Source of the DNA: Rhopalosiphum padi
Lineage: Eukaryota > Arthropoda > Insecta > Hemiptera > Aphididae
Direction: 5' to 3'
NCBI RefSeq assembly: GCF_020882245.1
Contig: NC_083600.1
Span: 42,627,019 to 42,691,018 of the forward strand
Length of the DNA: 64,000 nucleotides
The translations under genes were made by a program, and so were the position numbers. This document shows positions 1-12,459 of this stretch, in pieces. A model generated the notes under the pieces. It ran no database searches, was not told where the DNA came from, and saw only the letters and a list, made by a program, of their open reading frames with translations. Position 1 is the stretch's first letter; every line of letters starts with the position of its first letter.

Positions 1-3000
1 TCGTTGATTTTTAATTTAACATTATTTTTTTATTATTTTAATACTTTAAATAATCGCTATGTCTCTCTACAACAAAAATTCTATGATTATTATTATTAGT
101 TCTTTAAAATTATACCATGCAATTTTATAAAATAGGTAAATAAAATATGTCAACCTATTAACATAGCTATACGATATTCAATTTCTATTTTTTTAAAGTT
201 TTAAAATGTATTATTGTTAATATTTTTAATAATATTCATGTTAATTAGACGAATATAAATTAGTTTACTAATTTATAGAGTTATAATAATAAAAAAGACT
301 TGCGCATTTACAGTTATTTTTTTTTATTAAATAAAGTCTCGGTGACCATTGGCTATAATTGATTGATATGCATTTAAACTTTATCTAAATTACATTTTGT
401 ATTTATAAATATTACAATCGATTAATTAAATTGGACTCAATAATACATTTGAATAATATATTTATGAACTTTAAGTTGTGTAATACAGATAAGATACTGA
501 CGTGTTATCGAAGTGTATCAAATTCGCATTATATTTATGGAAGTTTCTATTTTTCTTGAGATACCCAGTGGTAAGGTACATAAGTGAATGGTGATTTTAA
601 TTTGATTTAATTTAAATGATCCTTGAGACCATGACCATTGGCCGTAGTCATATTTTGTTCGAAAACTGTTTTAATTACCTATTGTTATAGCGTGAAAAGA
701 TAAAAGAATTAAGTAGGTATTATGATAACATTTGTGGAAGTTATTGATTGTCGAGCATTTTGATTGTGACTTGAGATTTATATCAAAATAATAGAAAAGC
801 TAGAGACTTTTAGGTTATGGTTTGTGGAGTTGAGTTTGGATTTTTCTGACAATCTCATTTGGAACGGATAAGTTTGTAATACTATTGAGTAGCTTAAGAT
901 GACTATTTTGAGTTTTGTTTTTATTAGGTCCAAAGCATAAGAAATTGCACAGCCTCAGCTGTGTAGATTGAACAGAAATTAGAAGTCTTGACATGGAAAC
1001 GTGATTTTGTAATACGAGTACTACAGCTGCTCCGACACCATTTTCCATATTATTATAATGTATATTTCGGTAAATTTACGACGTGAAGAATGGAATGTCC
1101 TTAAGAGATTTTCGATTTGTTTCATTGCCCTGAGATTATTTCGTGTACATATAGTTGTGAGTAACAGAACTTTGAATTTTTTTAACATCGAAAGGTACTA
1201 CTCTGGCTGTATTTGGATACTGGGAATAGGGCTGTGACAGGAGGCTCCGATGTAAAGTCTTACTCCTGTCTTATGTACGTGTACGATATCGATCATTTTA
1301 AGTGCTAATGCTTTGGCTTTTATGAATATAAATTATTTATATTCGAGTTTAGATAGAATGAGTGTTTTTTATATTCGTAACAAACTTCGTAACAGTGACT
1401 TCCTCGTGTCTTCCTTGTGAGCAAGATAATTTAGTATGTTAATTCTTTTAAGCGAGTCTTTCCGGATAAACTTGAGGTGTGGTGTCCATTTATTTCTTGA
1501 ATCTGAAAATATGCCTTATACTTTTTTGGACTTTTTGATGGGTGTAGGAATATTATTATTCATTGTTATAATGGTGTAACTAATATTTATTTTATATGTG
1601 AAAGAAATACATTGTGATTTTCGCACCAAATATAAAAAAACCTGACACGAGTAACTCAGCTTGTATACACAATTATATGTTTCTTTATTATGAAATTTCA
1701 TATAGTCCTCAGAATTTTTTGTTGAAAGTACTTTATGTATTTTTTTTTTCACGAATTCAAAGAAAAATCGAAATGGAATTTTCGATTGACTGTACATTTT
1801 TATGAGAACATTGGAGCAATGGAGCACGATAATATTTCTTAAAAGTGTTCTGAGAAACAAAATGTAATAAAAAAAACATGTTACTGTGAAACCAATTGCA
1901 TCTTATTTCGCGTAGGATCTGAAATTTATTACCACTGCACTTCATATAGGTACAATATTATTAGATATTTACATGTTTTCATGTATACGTTTTTTGAATT
2001 ATACAATAATATAAAAAATAAAATGGTTTGTATAGTGTACAATTTTACCTTTAGAATATAATATGTTCAAAAAAACGTGACTACTGACTATATATAATAT
2101 AGTTATAATAATTATAATATTGTCAAAAATTAATGATAGATTAAACGACAATCTCAGCTTTTGGACATTTTTCTGTAATTTATTGTCAAATTTACCTATT
2201 TATTTCATGTAATTTAAACATTGTATTATATTATATTATTCACTAAATGTTTTCATTTTATTTTATAGATTCACACGCAATATTGATTAATATTTCCAGT
2301 TTAATTGCAAAAAATGAACAGTATTGTCGTCATATTATAATCTCGTTATATTACTGAAGGTAAGCCTTTTTAAATTTTTAATGATGTGTTTATTTTTTGT
2401 TAAACATATTAATCATGATCGTTGTATGTACAGTTTTATAATATTTATCTTAGTCACATATTTTGAAGCAAATAATTGAAAATATTTATAATTATTATAA
2501 GATATGCGGTTTAAACACGTTTTCTTCAAGTTACTAAATTACATAAGAAAAATGTATGTTATCTTAACGTTGAACTTATCACATACATTTTTTTATGATT
2601 GATAGCTCGTAAATTCCACATATATTATAGAAAAATGTAAATCTAGATGAATAATATTATCATCATCTTTAAAACTTTTGATATTACAAAGTTTAATGGC
2701 GAAATTCCGTCATATATCGTAGTTAACCAAATATTTGTTTAGGTATGTACTTAGTTTGTTGTTATACACAACAAGTTAAAAATTTTTTTAAACATGATTT
2801 GTATAAGATAGTATAATTTTATTTTTTTATTAAATGAGTAACGTTATCAATTTTGACTACAGAGTATTGCGGAATGTATTCAAAACGTATGAAAATAAGA
2901 ACCCTATAGATAAAAAAAATATAAACTTTTTTATAAATATTATTATTATTATATAAAATATATCAGTAGAATAATTACAATAGCTATACCCAATGTAACA

Positions 3001-3106
3001 ACCATATTGATCAGCAATCGATATTCCCAGATCAAATTTTTAGAGCTTAAATATTATGTACACAGATTATTGATTATTGAATAAAAACATTAATTTTTTT
3101 CTGAAA
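1..3106. other. AT-rich non-coding DNA, no gene seen
   Basis: The stretch is dominated by A/T runs and ATAAT words. Short open frames at 815-1048, 1516-1860 and 1614-1805 have low-complexity F/I/K/N/Y composition and overlap on opposite strands, as expected by chance. The 11-mer TGACCATTGGC occurs twice in direct orientation (343-353 and 632-642). A small 7-bp stem (ACTATAT/ATATAGT) lies at 2087-2103. I see no splice-bounded coding segment, RNA gene or intact mobile element. Confidence 0.6.
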
Positions 3107-3126
3107 ACCTACCTACCTACCTGCCT
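3107..3126. repeat. (CCTA)n microsatellite
   Basis: Four tandem ACCT units are followed by a diverged CCTGCCT unit, then 'ttaccctaacg'. It marks the left edge of a GC-richer block. Confidence 0.8.
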
Positions 3127-3400
3127 TTACCCTAACGCACTCGCCGCGTTTGGTAAATAATATAGCAAGTAAAACTATGTTTCATATCGCTGAAAGCAAT
3201 GCATTGTAATTTATAATATGGGTAGTGGACCGTGCGCTGCGATCGAGTGCCAGACACGCGAATTGTTGAGTACCCAAAAATGCAATTCTCGTCAAGTTAT
3301 TTAGACTAAAAAGGTTATTGCGCTCAAACGGCATACCAGAGCCGCCAGGCACCCGCTCGTGTATAATATAATGTCAATGTGTGTGTTTATTATATTTTAC
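3127..3400. other. GC-richer CpG-containing block, possible repeat fragment or regulatory island
   Basis: This block is visibly richer in G, C and CpG than its surroundings (for example 'gtgcgctgcgatcgag' and 'agagccgccaggcacc'). I checked both strands: no frame stays open across it, so it is unlikely to be a coding exon. The sharp boundary at a CCTA microsatellite and the abrupt composition change fit a dispersed repeat fragment, but this is inference; I cannot test copy number. Confidence 0.3.
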
Positions 3401-4790
3401 CTACTGCAGTGTAATTATTCCTATTACGCTGTAAAATGGTTATGTTTTATAATAGTTTGCGAATAATGCGGTCGGCCACTATACACTACTTCAAGATGCC
3501 TCAGTGGCGACGTGCATTTCTCGTGTATAGGCGTTTCAGTACGGTTTTTATTATAACGAGCTCAGCACAAGTCGATATTTGTTTCGAGTTATCGCGTCAT
3601 CACAAGTATATATCTACCTATTATGAGGTTATTATTATAAATAAGGCAATAAATCTAAATCATTACAAAAGCACTGTTTACTATCCTTTTTGTATATAAT
3701 ATATTTATGTATCATTAGACCTACATATAATCTATAACTCGTATGACAAACAAATATATATTAGTTATATCAAGAACATTACACTACTTATAAGTTATAC
3801 TTTACCACAATATTTCAACAGTTTAATTAACACTTATATTATTTTTAAAAAAGTATACATTTTTAGATCCTGATTGACGCGATTTGATTTTAAAATTATA
3901 CTTGTTTTTTTCCTATACCTGCTATCCTCTTTTGAAACAATAAAAAGGAGGTAAACTAGTTTTAAAAATATTGAGATATATTATTTTTGGACTAAGCATT
4001 TATACACATTTATAGATATTTAATATTTTTAAGTTTATTTCTATAGGAGTCAAAAGAAAAGTATTCGTATGGTCATAAAGCTTGAAAGTTTAATACGAGG
4101 CATTTAATAAATAAACAAATGTATGAAATATATTTTTCAATAGAAGCTGAGAAACTGTCTTCGCTCAGAATCGTATATTGTATACAATAATTTATCATTG
4201 AATTAAAGTTGAATATATATAAACATAAAACATTACAGTGACTTACTTAATGACGGAGTATACTTTACACGTCATATTGTACAGTATATCAGTTACTTAT
4301 TTTTAAAACTTTTCACGATGAATAAGCTTGAACACATGGAAATTTATATATTTTATTTTTATCCTTATATCTATATATTATTATAATTTTTTTATCATTA
4401 AAATTTTTTTATAGTGATTCTTATATATATATAAAAATGTAATATATCGATACAACAGTTGATTATTTATACATTTTTAAAGTATAAGTATATATAGATG
4501 AACGGGAAAATTTTCTATAATATTGATATACATCTATAATATAATTAAAAAAGTATACTGAATAACTAACTAATTATTTACCGGTTTTATATTGTTTTTT
4601 TTTTTACGAATAAAAAATATTCTGCTTAAGAATATTAAATAGAAAATAAAAAGAAGTCAATACTTGAAACGAGTGTTTACTATTAAACAAATTACCTCGA
4701 CATGTAAAATATTTCGCAACGGAGTATAATAAATATACTATAAAACAAACGCAAATTATTTTATACCTCGCACGCATAAATATTGTCAAT
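3401..4790. other. AT-rich DNA, no gene seen
   Basis: The open frame 3436-3699 (87 codons from ATG) shows no recognisable domain, and its second half drifts into I/N/Y-rich composition. The rest is AT-rich without splice-bounded open frames. I see nothing else to annotate. Confidence 0.5.
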
Positions 4791-4904
4791 CGACAGTGCT
4801 ACGTAATTTTCGACTCGTTTAGGTTCTCGGTCACGGTCAAAGATAGCCACAGTGTTTTACCAGATATTCTCAAGAAAAAAATATCGCTTATAGATTATTA
4901 TATT

Positions 4905-5363
4905 ATGTTAAACTGCGTGCGTACACGAACAATGGGGAACGATCGTTATAGGTACCTAAACATACGTCCGTGGTGGTGCATAATATGTTATATATATATA
5001 TTTATATTTTCGCGTGTGTTTAAAATAAGTGGTTCGTTCGGCTTTTTCGGCTTTTCCGAACGATTTGCCCGCAGAAACACAATCCTCGGGTCGCTCATTG
5101 TTTTGTTGCGGTTTGATTTTCGGGCACCTCGAATCTTCTCCTCGTCGACCCTCCGGCTCACGCCACCAGTACCTAACCTACCTAACCACACCGCGGTTGT
5201 TTTCGAGTTTACACTGCGACGGCGTGAGGGTGTGTTGGCATCGTATTATAATAATAATAATAATAATAATCATAATCATAATAATGACTGGGTGAGTGTG
5301 TTTGCGCATTTAATAGAAAACGGCCAAGAGAAAAGCCAGGCGATGCATGAAATGTACAGATAA
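4905..5363 (+). CDS. Longest open frame in the window, 152 codons, unrecognised and doubtful
   Basis: It opens at an ATG and ends at TAA. The translation starts MLNCVRTRTMGNDRYRY, has a hydrophobic patch near residues 25-40 (a stretch rich in I, Y and F), a phenylalanine/glycine-rich middle and an Asn/His run (about residues 116-128) made by the AAT microsatellite. I recognise no domain, signal peptide or family. The microsatellite inside the frame, and a strong splice donor at 5291-5293 that would interrupt it, argue against a single-exon protein. Most likely this is a chance frame in a GC-rich 5' region, where stops are rarer. Confidence 0.12.
   Translation: MLNCVRTRTMGNDRYRYLNIRPWWCIICYIYIFIFSRVFKISGSFGFFGFSERFARRNTILGSLIVLLRFDFRAPRIFSSSTLRLTPPVPNLPNHTAVVFEFTLRRREGVLASYYNNNNNNNHNHNNDWVSVFAHLIENGQEKSQAMHEMYR
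5034..5063. repeat. Stem-loop, 8-bp perfect stem
   Basis: TCGTTCGG (5034-5041) pairs with CCGAACGA (5056-5063) across a 14-base loop containing a second 'cggctttt' copy. It is GC-rich for this genome and sits inside the first-exon-like island. Confidence 0.6.
5171..5187. repeat. Short interstitial CCTAA (arthropod-telomere-like) motif
   Basis: ACCTAACCTACCTAACC is close to three units of CCTAA/TTAGG, the common arthropod telomere repeat. At about 17 bases it is too short to claim telomeric origin. Confidence 0.35.
5247..5285. repeat. (TAA)n microsatellite with CAT interruptions
   Basis: An uninterrupted trinucleotide TAA/AAT run lasts to about 5270, then CATAAT units. It encodes the Asn/His run of the overlapping open frame. 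Confidence 0.9.
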
Positions 5364-6661
5364 GCTCCTCTCGCTCATCCATAACCATAGTATCCGGAGG
5401 CCGAGAGAAAATTTGCCGTTGTTTGATCGTAAGCTCCGAATTCACATTACCGTAGTTTCGTTCAAAATGTCACGATAGATATTGCGAGCTGTAAATTAAT
5501 TAACAACTTAATCAATACATATATTATTATATTATACTCCGAACTGAGTAAATTATGAACATAATCCCCCACCTACAAAGTATTTTTCACTAATTCAAAT
5601 GTTACGTTTCGTATATTTATCTTGCTTTTTAACATTCTCTTAGTTAATAATATTTAAATTAAGATATGATATGATGTATGACCACATTAAGCTCGCCATC
5701 AAAATACATTATCTAATTGATAATTATTACTATCGTTTAATCGACAAATAATGAGAAATTATTTTTTTTTTTTTTGGTTTGTAGAAACTATATTAAATCT
5801 TAAACGCATTACTTTTTTACCATGTATAATATTATTTTATTCGAAAACATTAATTTAAGTTTATTTTCAATATTGTGTTTAAGCAATAAAAATATAATTT
5901 AAAAGTTTCTTTTCGAGCAGATTGAAAATAAGTGAACGAGTTTTAGATTGAAGAAAAAAATGTCCACCAGATATGTTAAAGAAAAAGTTGGCTAAATACC
6001 ATTAAAGAAAATATGAAAACAAAAGACATTGTAGAAAAAAATACGAATATTATAATTATTGTAAATTTAATTTAATATTTTTAATAATAATAATAGTATT
6101 AACAATATTTTATTCATCTGATTTATAATGATGAACACCATTAATGTACTCATTATTCACAAACAAATCATGTAAAGTAGGTACACGGTGTATTTTTATT
6201 TTGTTTATGAAATAATTACATATTTTTTTCGACTTTGGTGACAAAGGCTGCTTATTATATTTAGGCTGACTTACTGTCTATATTTTAATGAACAATATAT
6301 GTATAACATTTTTCATATGAAACAAAGCTACTATAGGTTTTAGTTTACAATACTTTTATCAATCGTTGAAATTCCGAAAACTATATTCATTCATTCATTT
6401 CTTATGCAGAAATTCTGTATGAAAAGTTTCAAACGATTTAGATATAGACTTTTAAATCTCACAAGGGTCTACTTTACATACAATATATATTTAAAAATAG
6501 TTTCGATGGGTTTTTTAAAGCTTTGACTTTAATGTACTACATTTACCTATATGTTCCTTTTGTCTGGTTGGTACCTATCTGGTACCTGTATAAATGTGAT
6601 CTGTGCATGTTCGTACTTTACAAGCAATCCAAATATTCCAATCAACCGCTCTACACATGAT

Positions 6662-6679
6662 AACCAATGTCCATTGGTT
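6662..6679. promoter_or_regulatory. Palindromic pair of CCAAT boxes
   Basis: AACCAATG-TC-CATTGGTT is an 18-base inverted repeat made of two opposed CCAAT (NF-Y type) motifs. A CGATCGATCG palindrome follows at 6729-6738, flanked by TTAA on both sides. The palindromes are seen directly; regulatory use is inferred. Confidence 0.3.
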
Positions 6680-7200
6680 TATATCCCACAACCACCACAC
6701 TGTAGAATTTAAAATCTAATCAATTAACCGATCGATCGTTAAACGCTATACACAATCTAACTGAAAATAACAAATTCATTCAAACACGTTAGTATCACAA
6801 ATTTCACCAAAAACATTACCTATATATCCTATGTATTGATTAAAATGAAAATATTGCAATACAAGACATATTAAACTAGAATAGTATATATATATATCTA
6901 TAAATACACATCAGCAAAAACTCGGAAACATTCACTCGATATTCGTCCTCTTCATAGTTTATCATTGTTAATTCATTGTATACAAAAACAATTTATCTCG
7001 TTATTGTTTATTGTGCTGAAGCATACACAGATTGCATATTATGTTAATTTTGTATTTGAAAAAAAAAATTGTATGACATGGTACATAGTATGTTCTAACT
7101 TCTAATTTTATCAGATCGAAATATTTATCAAATATAATACATAATATACTTAAATATATTATACATTTTCGTCATAGTATTACTGTTGATATAATATTGT

Positions 7201-7248
7201 ACTCATAATTGTATAGTTATTCAATACAATTATAATATTATTACGAGT
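7201..7248. repeat. Hairpin with bulged right arm
   Basis: ATAATTGTAT (7205-7214) and ATACAATTAT (7224-7233) form a perfect 10-bp stem with a 9-base loop. An outer ACTC/GAGT pair closes it across an 11-base bulge on the right. Its layout is similar to the hairpin at 44896-44953. Confidence 0.55.
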
Positions 7249-9280
7249 CCAGTGTTAGATTTGTAAATTTGATTTATTGTTAGGAACCTCCGTATAAAGT
7301 TTTTACTATTTTTATAATGTATTTATATTCCTTTATATAATTCTTGTTGTCATTTTGGTTGTGGTTATCCTAATGATACTCAAGCTAACTTAGTTTGAGC
7401 AGTCGTTAATTCTAACATAACTTACAACTTTCTTGATTTGGAAGTGGCAGATACTGAATAATATTTCCCTAAAGTTTCTATAAATTAAATAGAGGTAAGA
7501 TGTATTATGTAACATATAATTGTTTATATATACAATTTAAAATAATAAAATAATATACATAATTTATTTAAAAGAACGAAATTTCTTTATTTTGTTGTTT
7601 TATATTATTTAATTCATTTATTAGAAATATTAAAAATGTACACAAGTAAAAAATATTAAGTAATTCTTCTGATTGTATGTTATTTAGAAATCATTTATAA
7701 TTTCTAGTCAAGTGTTGTATACAAAATATCTAAAGGCATCTTATTATTTATAAAATTATGCGTAAAAACTAACGTCGGCAGTATGTGTGATAATATGTTG
7801 ATATATTTAATTGTTATTAATTGAGTTTTATTCCAATGAAAAATGCCTTTCATATTTCATAATATAAATAAATGTTATATATACCTATATTATATTGATA
7901 ATATTTAATAAAAAAGTAAATTTGTCGACGAATAATTTTATTTTAAGTTCAATTTTAGTAAATGAATAGATAATTATTTGGTAAAATAATAATAATAATA
8001 AAAATGAAAGTATTTTCTGAAATTGATGATTATAAAAATTAAATACGTGATATCAATAAAGATTTAATGGCTTTTGAAAAACTTTGTTAGTAGTTTTAAC
8101 AAAAATCATAGACTTATAAAATGTTACAAATGTTGATATGTTGAAGAAGTTCATGGTTTTATTTTATTTAGTCATCTATAAAAATTATTTACACAAAGTG
8201 ACAATATTCAATATTATATTTGTATAAATACATTTAAATATATATTTAAATTTGCCGTCTATATTTTAATTAAAATAAAATAAGTTAGTGATTATGATAT
8301 AACATATTAATATTGTAGGAAAATTATTTCATCAATCCTTGTAAAAATAAGCCGATTATAAATTGTAAACAATAAATAATATTAAATTTATTTTATGTTG
8401 TAAATTAGGTGATCATTTCTAGTTTGTCGTACGAGTTCTAATGATATTATGTTACTATGATAAGGTGAATGAACGCATTTCAGCGTATGTCAATAATAGC
8501 TGCTAACTGCTTTATACATCAATGAATATATTGCTAGTGTTTAAGTTTTACACTTTAAATACTGAAATAATGTGACTATTTACCAGTTATTTAGAAATGT
8601 AAACAATTTAATTTTTATACGTTTGGTGAGATAACTTTCCTAAATGATGGTAAAATAAAACAAAATAATATTTATTTATTAAAATAAGGGATGGCTATAG
8701 TGGTATTTAAAATTTTAAACGAGAACTTTATCTTTAAAATAGTATTTCCTAATTGTACCTATTTATACAATATTGAAACATTTTGAACATTTAATAAGAT
8801 GAAGTATTCACAAAGTGCTATTTTATAACAAATAATAAGCATTTACAATAATATTAAAGTGATGGAGCAGATAATTGTTATAATATTCGTAGCTAAACTA
8901 TAACTATACACATTTATCTAATATAAACTAATATTTTAACATACATAACAATAAATTATCAGCAGCATTTAAATGTATAAAAAATATCTATTGTTAAAAA
9001 GCTATAGGGAAAAATAAATAGTTTAGATTCTAAAGTTCCAATGATTTGATATGTTTTTAAAAGTCTAGATACATTTTTTATGGAAAACAATATTCAAATA
9101 TAATGTGTATTAATTTAAAACAAAAACCAATTCATTTTTCACTTAGAAATATATGTTATTTAAATTTTATTTTGTTTTTAATTAAAATATAATTAAATAC
9201 TAGTTGTTATATAAAACGAAACACTCTTTTGTTGAATATTCTATTCAGAAAATAGAAAAAAAAAAAAAATTAATTTAAAA

Positions 9281-9302
9281 AAATATTAAATATATTTAAT
9301 AT
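9281..9302. repeat. 22-bp perfect A/T palindrome flanked by A-runs
   Basis: The sequence reads identically on both strands (half-site AATATTAAATA) and is bordered by poly-A on both sides. It consists only of A and T, so chance is a reasonable explanation. Confidence 0.7.
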
Positions 9303-11578
9303 TAAAAAAAAAAATTACTAATAAATTATTTTGAAATTAAAGAAGGAGTTTTTAATTCTCAGGAAGTAGGAACTATTTTAATCTCAAATTAACTATATTA
9401 TTTTAAGGAGTATTTAAATACATTTAAATTAAAATTTATAAAATTGTATAAAATGTTTTAAAAACTATAGTAAAAGTAAATAAATCTATTATTAACATTC
9501 ATTTTTGTTTTATGCATGACAATGTATACTTATATAAGGGCTAATATTTTTTGATTTTTAGGTATCACACAAATTCTGTATTACATTATTCTATAATGAG
9601 TTGTATTACTTTTTTTAGTTTTTAATTATAACATATTATTTAAAAGAATATATTTAATGCTTTTTTTTAAATTCTATATAATAATATTATCTAGTTATCC
9701 ATTCTATATTATATATAATGATTCACCAAGTATGCTCACTCTAAAGTTTTTCTTAAATAACACAGTTATTCAAAATTTATTTTTTTTCATTTTTAAATAT
9801 ATTTAAAGAATCATATTTTAAAATGCTTAAGATAAATTGTACTATTTAAGGACTTTCCTATCGAGGTAAAGATTTCCGTTTTTAAAATTAGTACCTTCCC
9901 TCTTTTCTACTATAATTTATTTGTTCGATATTTTTTCTTAAAATTTGAACGAGTACTTTTGTGCACTAAGGAAAATAGGTTCATGATGATAATAGGTTTG
10001 GATTACCTTAATAATTAATATTAATCTATCAATATATATTAATATTATTAAAAAATGGTCAAGTATAATAAACATTAAATGTATTTTATATTTTTAATAA
10101 TTTTTATCCTTATCATAATCATTTTAATAGGTAATCATTATAATTCATAATTAGATACAACAATATTTTCAAAAATATATCCACTTAATAATTGATTTAA
10201 AAATAGAGGTTCTTATTTGAAAAATAAAAGTTTGTATGACCACAGAATATCTCTTAAATAGTAGAAAAAAATCTTAAGAATTTTAAAATAAGGTTTTTAA
10301 TTATATTTAAAAATTCTAAAAATAGGAATTTGAATAAATTCATTATAAAAGGAAAAATAGGGTATAATAATTATGCTCGGTAAATCATTATATTGTATAA
10401 GAGTCAAATATTTATTAATTATTTTTAGACAAATTCATTGAATCACTTTTAATTTATTAAGAAAATTGCCGTTTGTTTTTTATGTGTTTAAAAATGTTGA
10501 GTTGATAAAAATATAAAATAAATACGTTATAAATTACAATATTTTTTTATAAAATATTATATAATTTATATAAGTACAACTCTTAAATTAAATATTATAA
10601 TAGTAATTATACCTTTTCGGCACATCGGCTTCTAAATCCCCTTTATAAATTAGTAATTACACACTATTGATTATATCTTTTAAACTAATATAATATTAAT
10701 ATGTGATTTATGGACGCATCATTATGAAAATTATTTGACCAACACGTGGCTATATTCAAATTAAATTAATTTTGTTTGTTAATTAACTCATCTCACATAA
10801 TATTATTATGTATCTATCTTGTTTAATCTAACCCGGCTTTATACGTAAATTAAAAGCTTGATTCATATATGGTAACTACTACCTATGGTCATATATTTCG
10901 TCGAGATTCATAACTGTATGGCATTTTAGAAATATGGTTCCGTAACACATATTCATATACATTTAATTGATTTTATATACTATAAACAATAAACTATAGT
11001 AAAATAAATAGTTAAAGTAATAAATTACAATTTTGATTACATTTTGAATTTTACGAAATATATTATACACAATTTTAAATAATATTATCATTAGCTGATG
11101 ATTTTATTTTTTGTCATAATATTTAGGTACGTCTATTATTGAAAAAAATCGTTATTATTAACTAAATGATTTTACTCTCTCGTTTACCAATCAACAAAAT
11201 AAATATGGTTTGTCAAATCTAGATAATTTATTCCAACCAACCGTACCTATACAGTAATTTGTCTTAGATCGTTCTGCAGTCTGCTCGTTAATAATACAAA
11301 AACAGAAGCTATAATATTTTAAAATATTAAATTTACTGATATACCTACAATTTATATATATTTGCAGTTTAGATAAAATGGAATATAAAATCTAATGATT
11401 AAAATTAATCCGCACAAAACAGCAGCAATTTATCGTTTTTGCATAATTCGTTACTGCAGTAAGTACTAAATATCATTATTACAGGTAACATACCTATCTG
11501 ACTTTCCAAATTAATTCTAACTAAGATATAACATATTTATGATTCCATAATAACGTACATTTTAATTTAATTTTTTTT

Positions 11579-11600
11579 TATATATATATATATATATATA
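11579..11600. repeat. (TA)n microsatellite
   Basis: Eleven TA units preceded by a T-run. Confidence 0.9.
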
Positions 11601-12348
11601 TTGACATTTTTGAAATATTTTAGTACAGAATGAATAGTGATGGTAAAATATTTTCTCCAAAATTATGTATTCAATATAATTTTAGGTATAGATAGGTTCA
11701 TAATGAATGTACAGTGAAACTAAAATAGACATTAATTTAAAATTATACCAAAAAGTACGATATAATAAACTTTTAAGAAAAATTATATACACGCATAAAA
11801 AACGTATATTTTAAATTGTATGGTATTTAAATGAGATGTTTGAATAAAAAAATATTTGTTAACTGTTATCTTTGTGGAATACAAACCGTATAGTATTAAA
11901 ATCAAAACGATATAGTTTTATAAAAATGCATTTTTTTTATCATTGTTAAACAAAATTAATGAATTTAAAGATTTCGTTTTTTATGCACATTAATTTTTAA
12001 ATAATTTGATCTTTACAATTTGTTTCGGTCTAACAGTTGTTGCTAATAACAGAACAAAAAATATTTATGATTATTTATAGATAATTAGATTTATCGTAAA
12101 TATTTTCTAGCTTATAAATATTAATTCATAGTCGTTAAATTATAAACCGAGGAAGAAATAGATTTTGTACTGATATATTAGTGTACTTCATAAACGGTAC
12201 TCGCATGTAGTGGCATATGCTAACGTGCAATGTATGCGATACTCGTATAGCGGAGTAAGTTGTCAGCGGCGGATGTGTTCAAACAGTCGAATAAAATACC
12301 GAGCGAGTACATTTGCGACGTTTTCCAGAAACGACACGACATTTAAAT

Positions 12349-12406
12349 TCTATTGTTTGCTAGTGTCTCCTGAGAACCAATACTAATATTTTGATCAAAC
12401 AATAGA
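12349..12406. repeat. 11-bp inverted repeat of a SOX/Fox-like motif
   Basis: TCTATTGTTTG (12349-12359) and CAAACAATAGA (12396-12406) are perfect inverted copies 36 bases apart. AACAATAG resembles the HMG-box (SOX) core and TGTTTG the forkhead core. The pairing is seen; factor binding is inference. Confidence 0.5.
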
Positions 12407-12410
12407 TAGG

Positions 12411-12459
12411 CAACATCATGTATACTATTATTATACGATGTGTCGCATGTTGTATACAT
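12411..12459. repeat. Competing inverted repeats (ATGTATAC and CAACAT)
   Basis: ATGTATAC (12418-12425) pairs with GTATACAT (12452-12459). CAACAT (12411-12416) pairs with ATGTTG (12447-12452), so the two stems are mutually exclusive at one base. The same ATGTATAC motif makes the palindrome at 56376-56392. Confidence 0.5.

Larger units (their letters stand above)
4791..5470 (+). promoter_or_regulatory. Promoter / 5'-UTR first-exon-like CpG island
   Basis: Base composition shifts sharply to GC- and CpG-rich here and returns to AT-rich at about 5470. The island holds a stem-loop (5034-5063), CCTAA-like words, an AAT microsatellite, and a good plus-strand splice donor, CTGG|GTGAGT, with the exon ending at 5291. 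In insect genomes such isolated islands in AT-rich DNA are often promoters with non-coding first exons. What is seen is the composition and the donor; promoter function is inferred. It could instead be an enhancer or an old repeat. Confidence 0.3.
5471..12170. other. AT-rich DNA, no gene seen
   Basis: Nearly 6.7 kb without any ATG open frame of 60 codons or more, and with no GC-rich island. It contains only small inverted repeats (separate entries), an A-run near 9256-9268 and a TA microsatellite. This is typical of intergenic or long intronic DNA. Confidence 0.65.

Noticed and set aside
3182..3399. Apparent long minus-strand open frame through the GC-rich block
   Set aside because: A careful base count shows five, not six, T at 3307-3313 on the minus strand; the frame ends at TAA, so the block is not open across its length.
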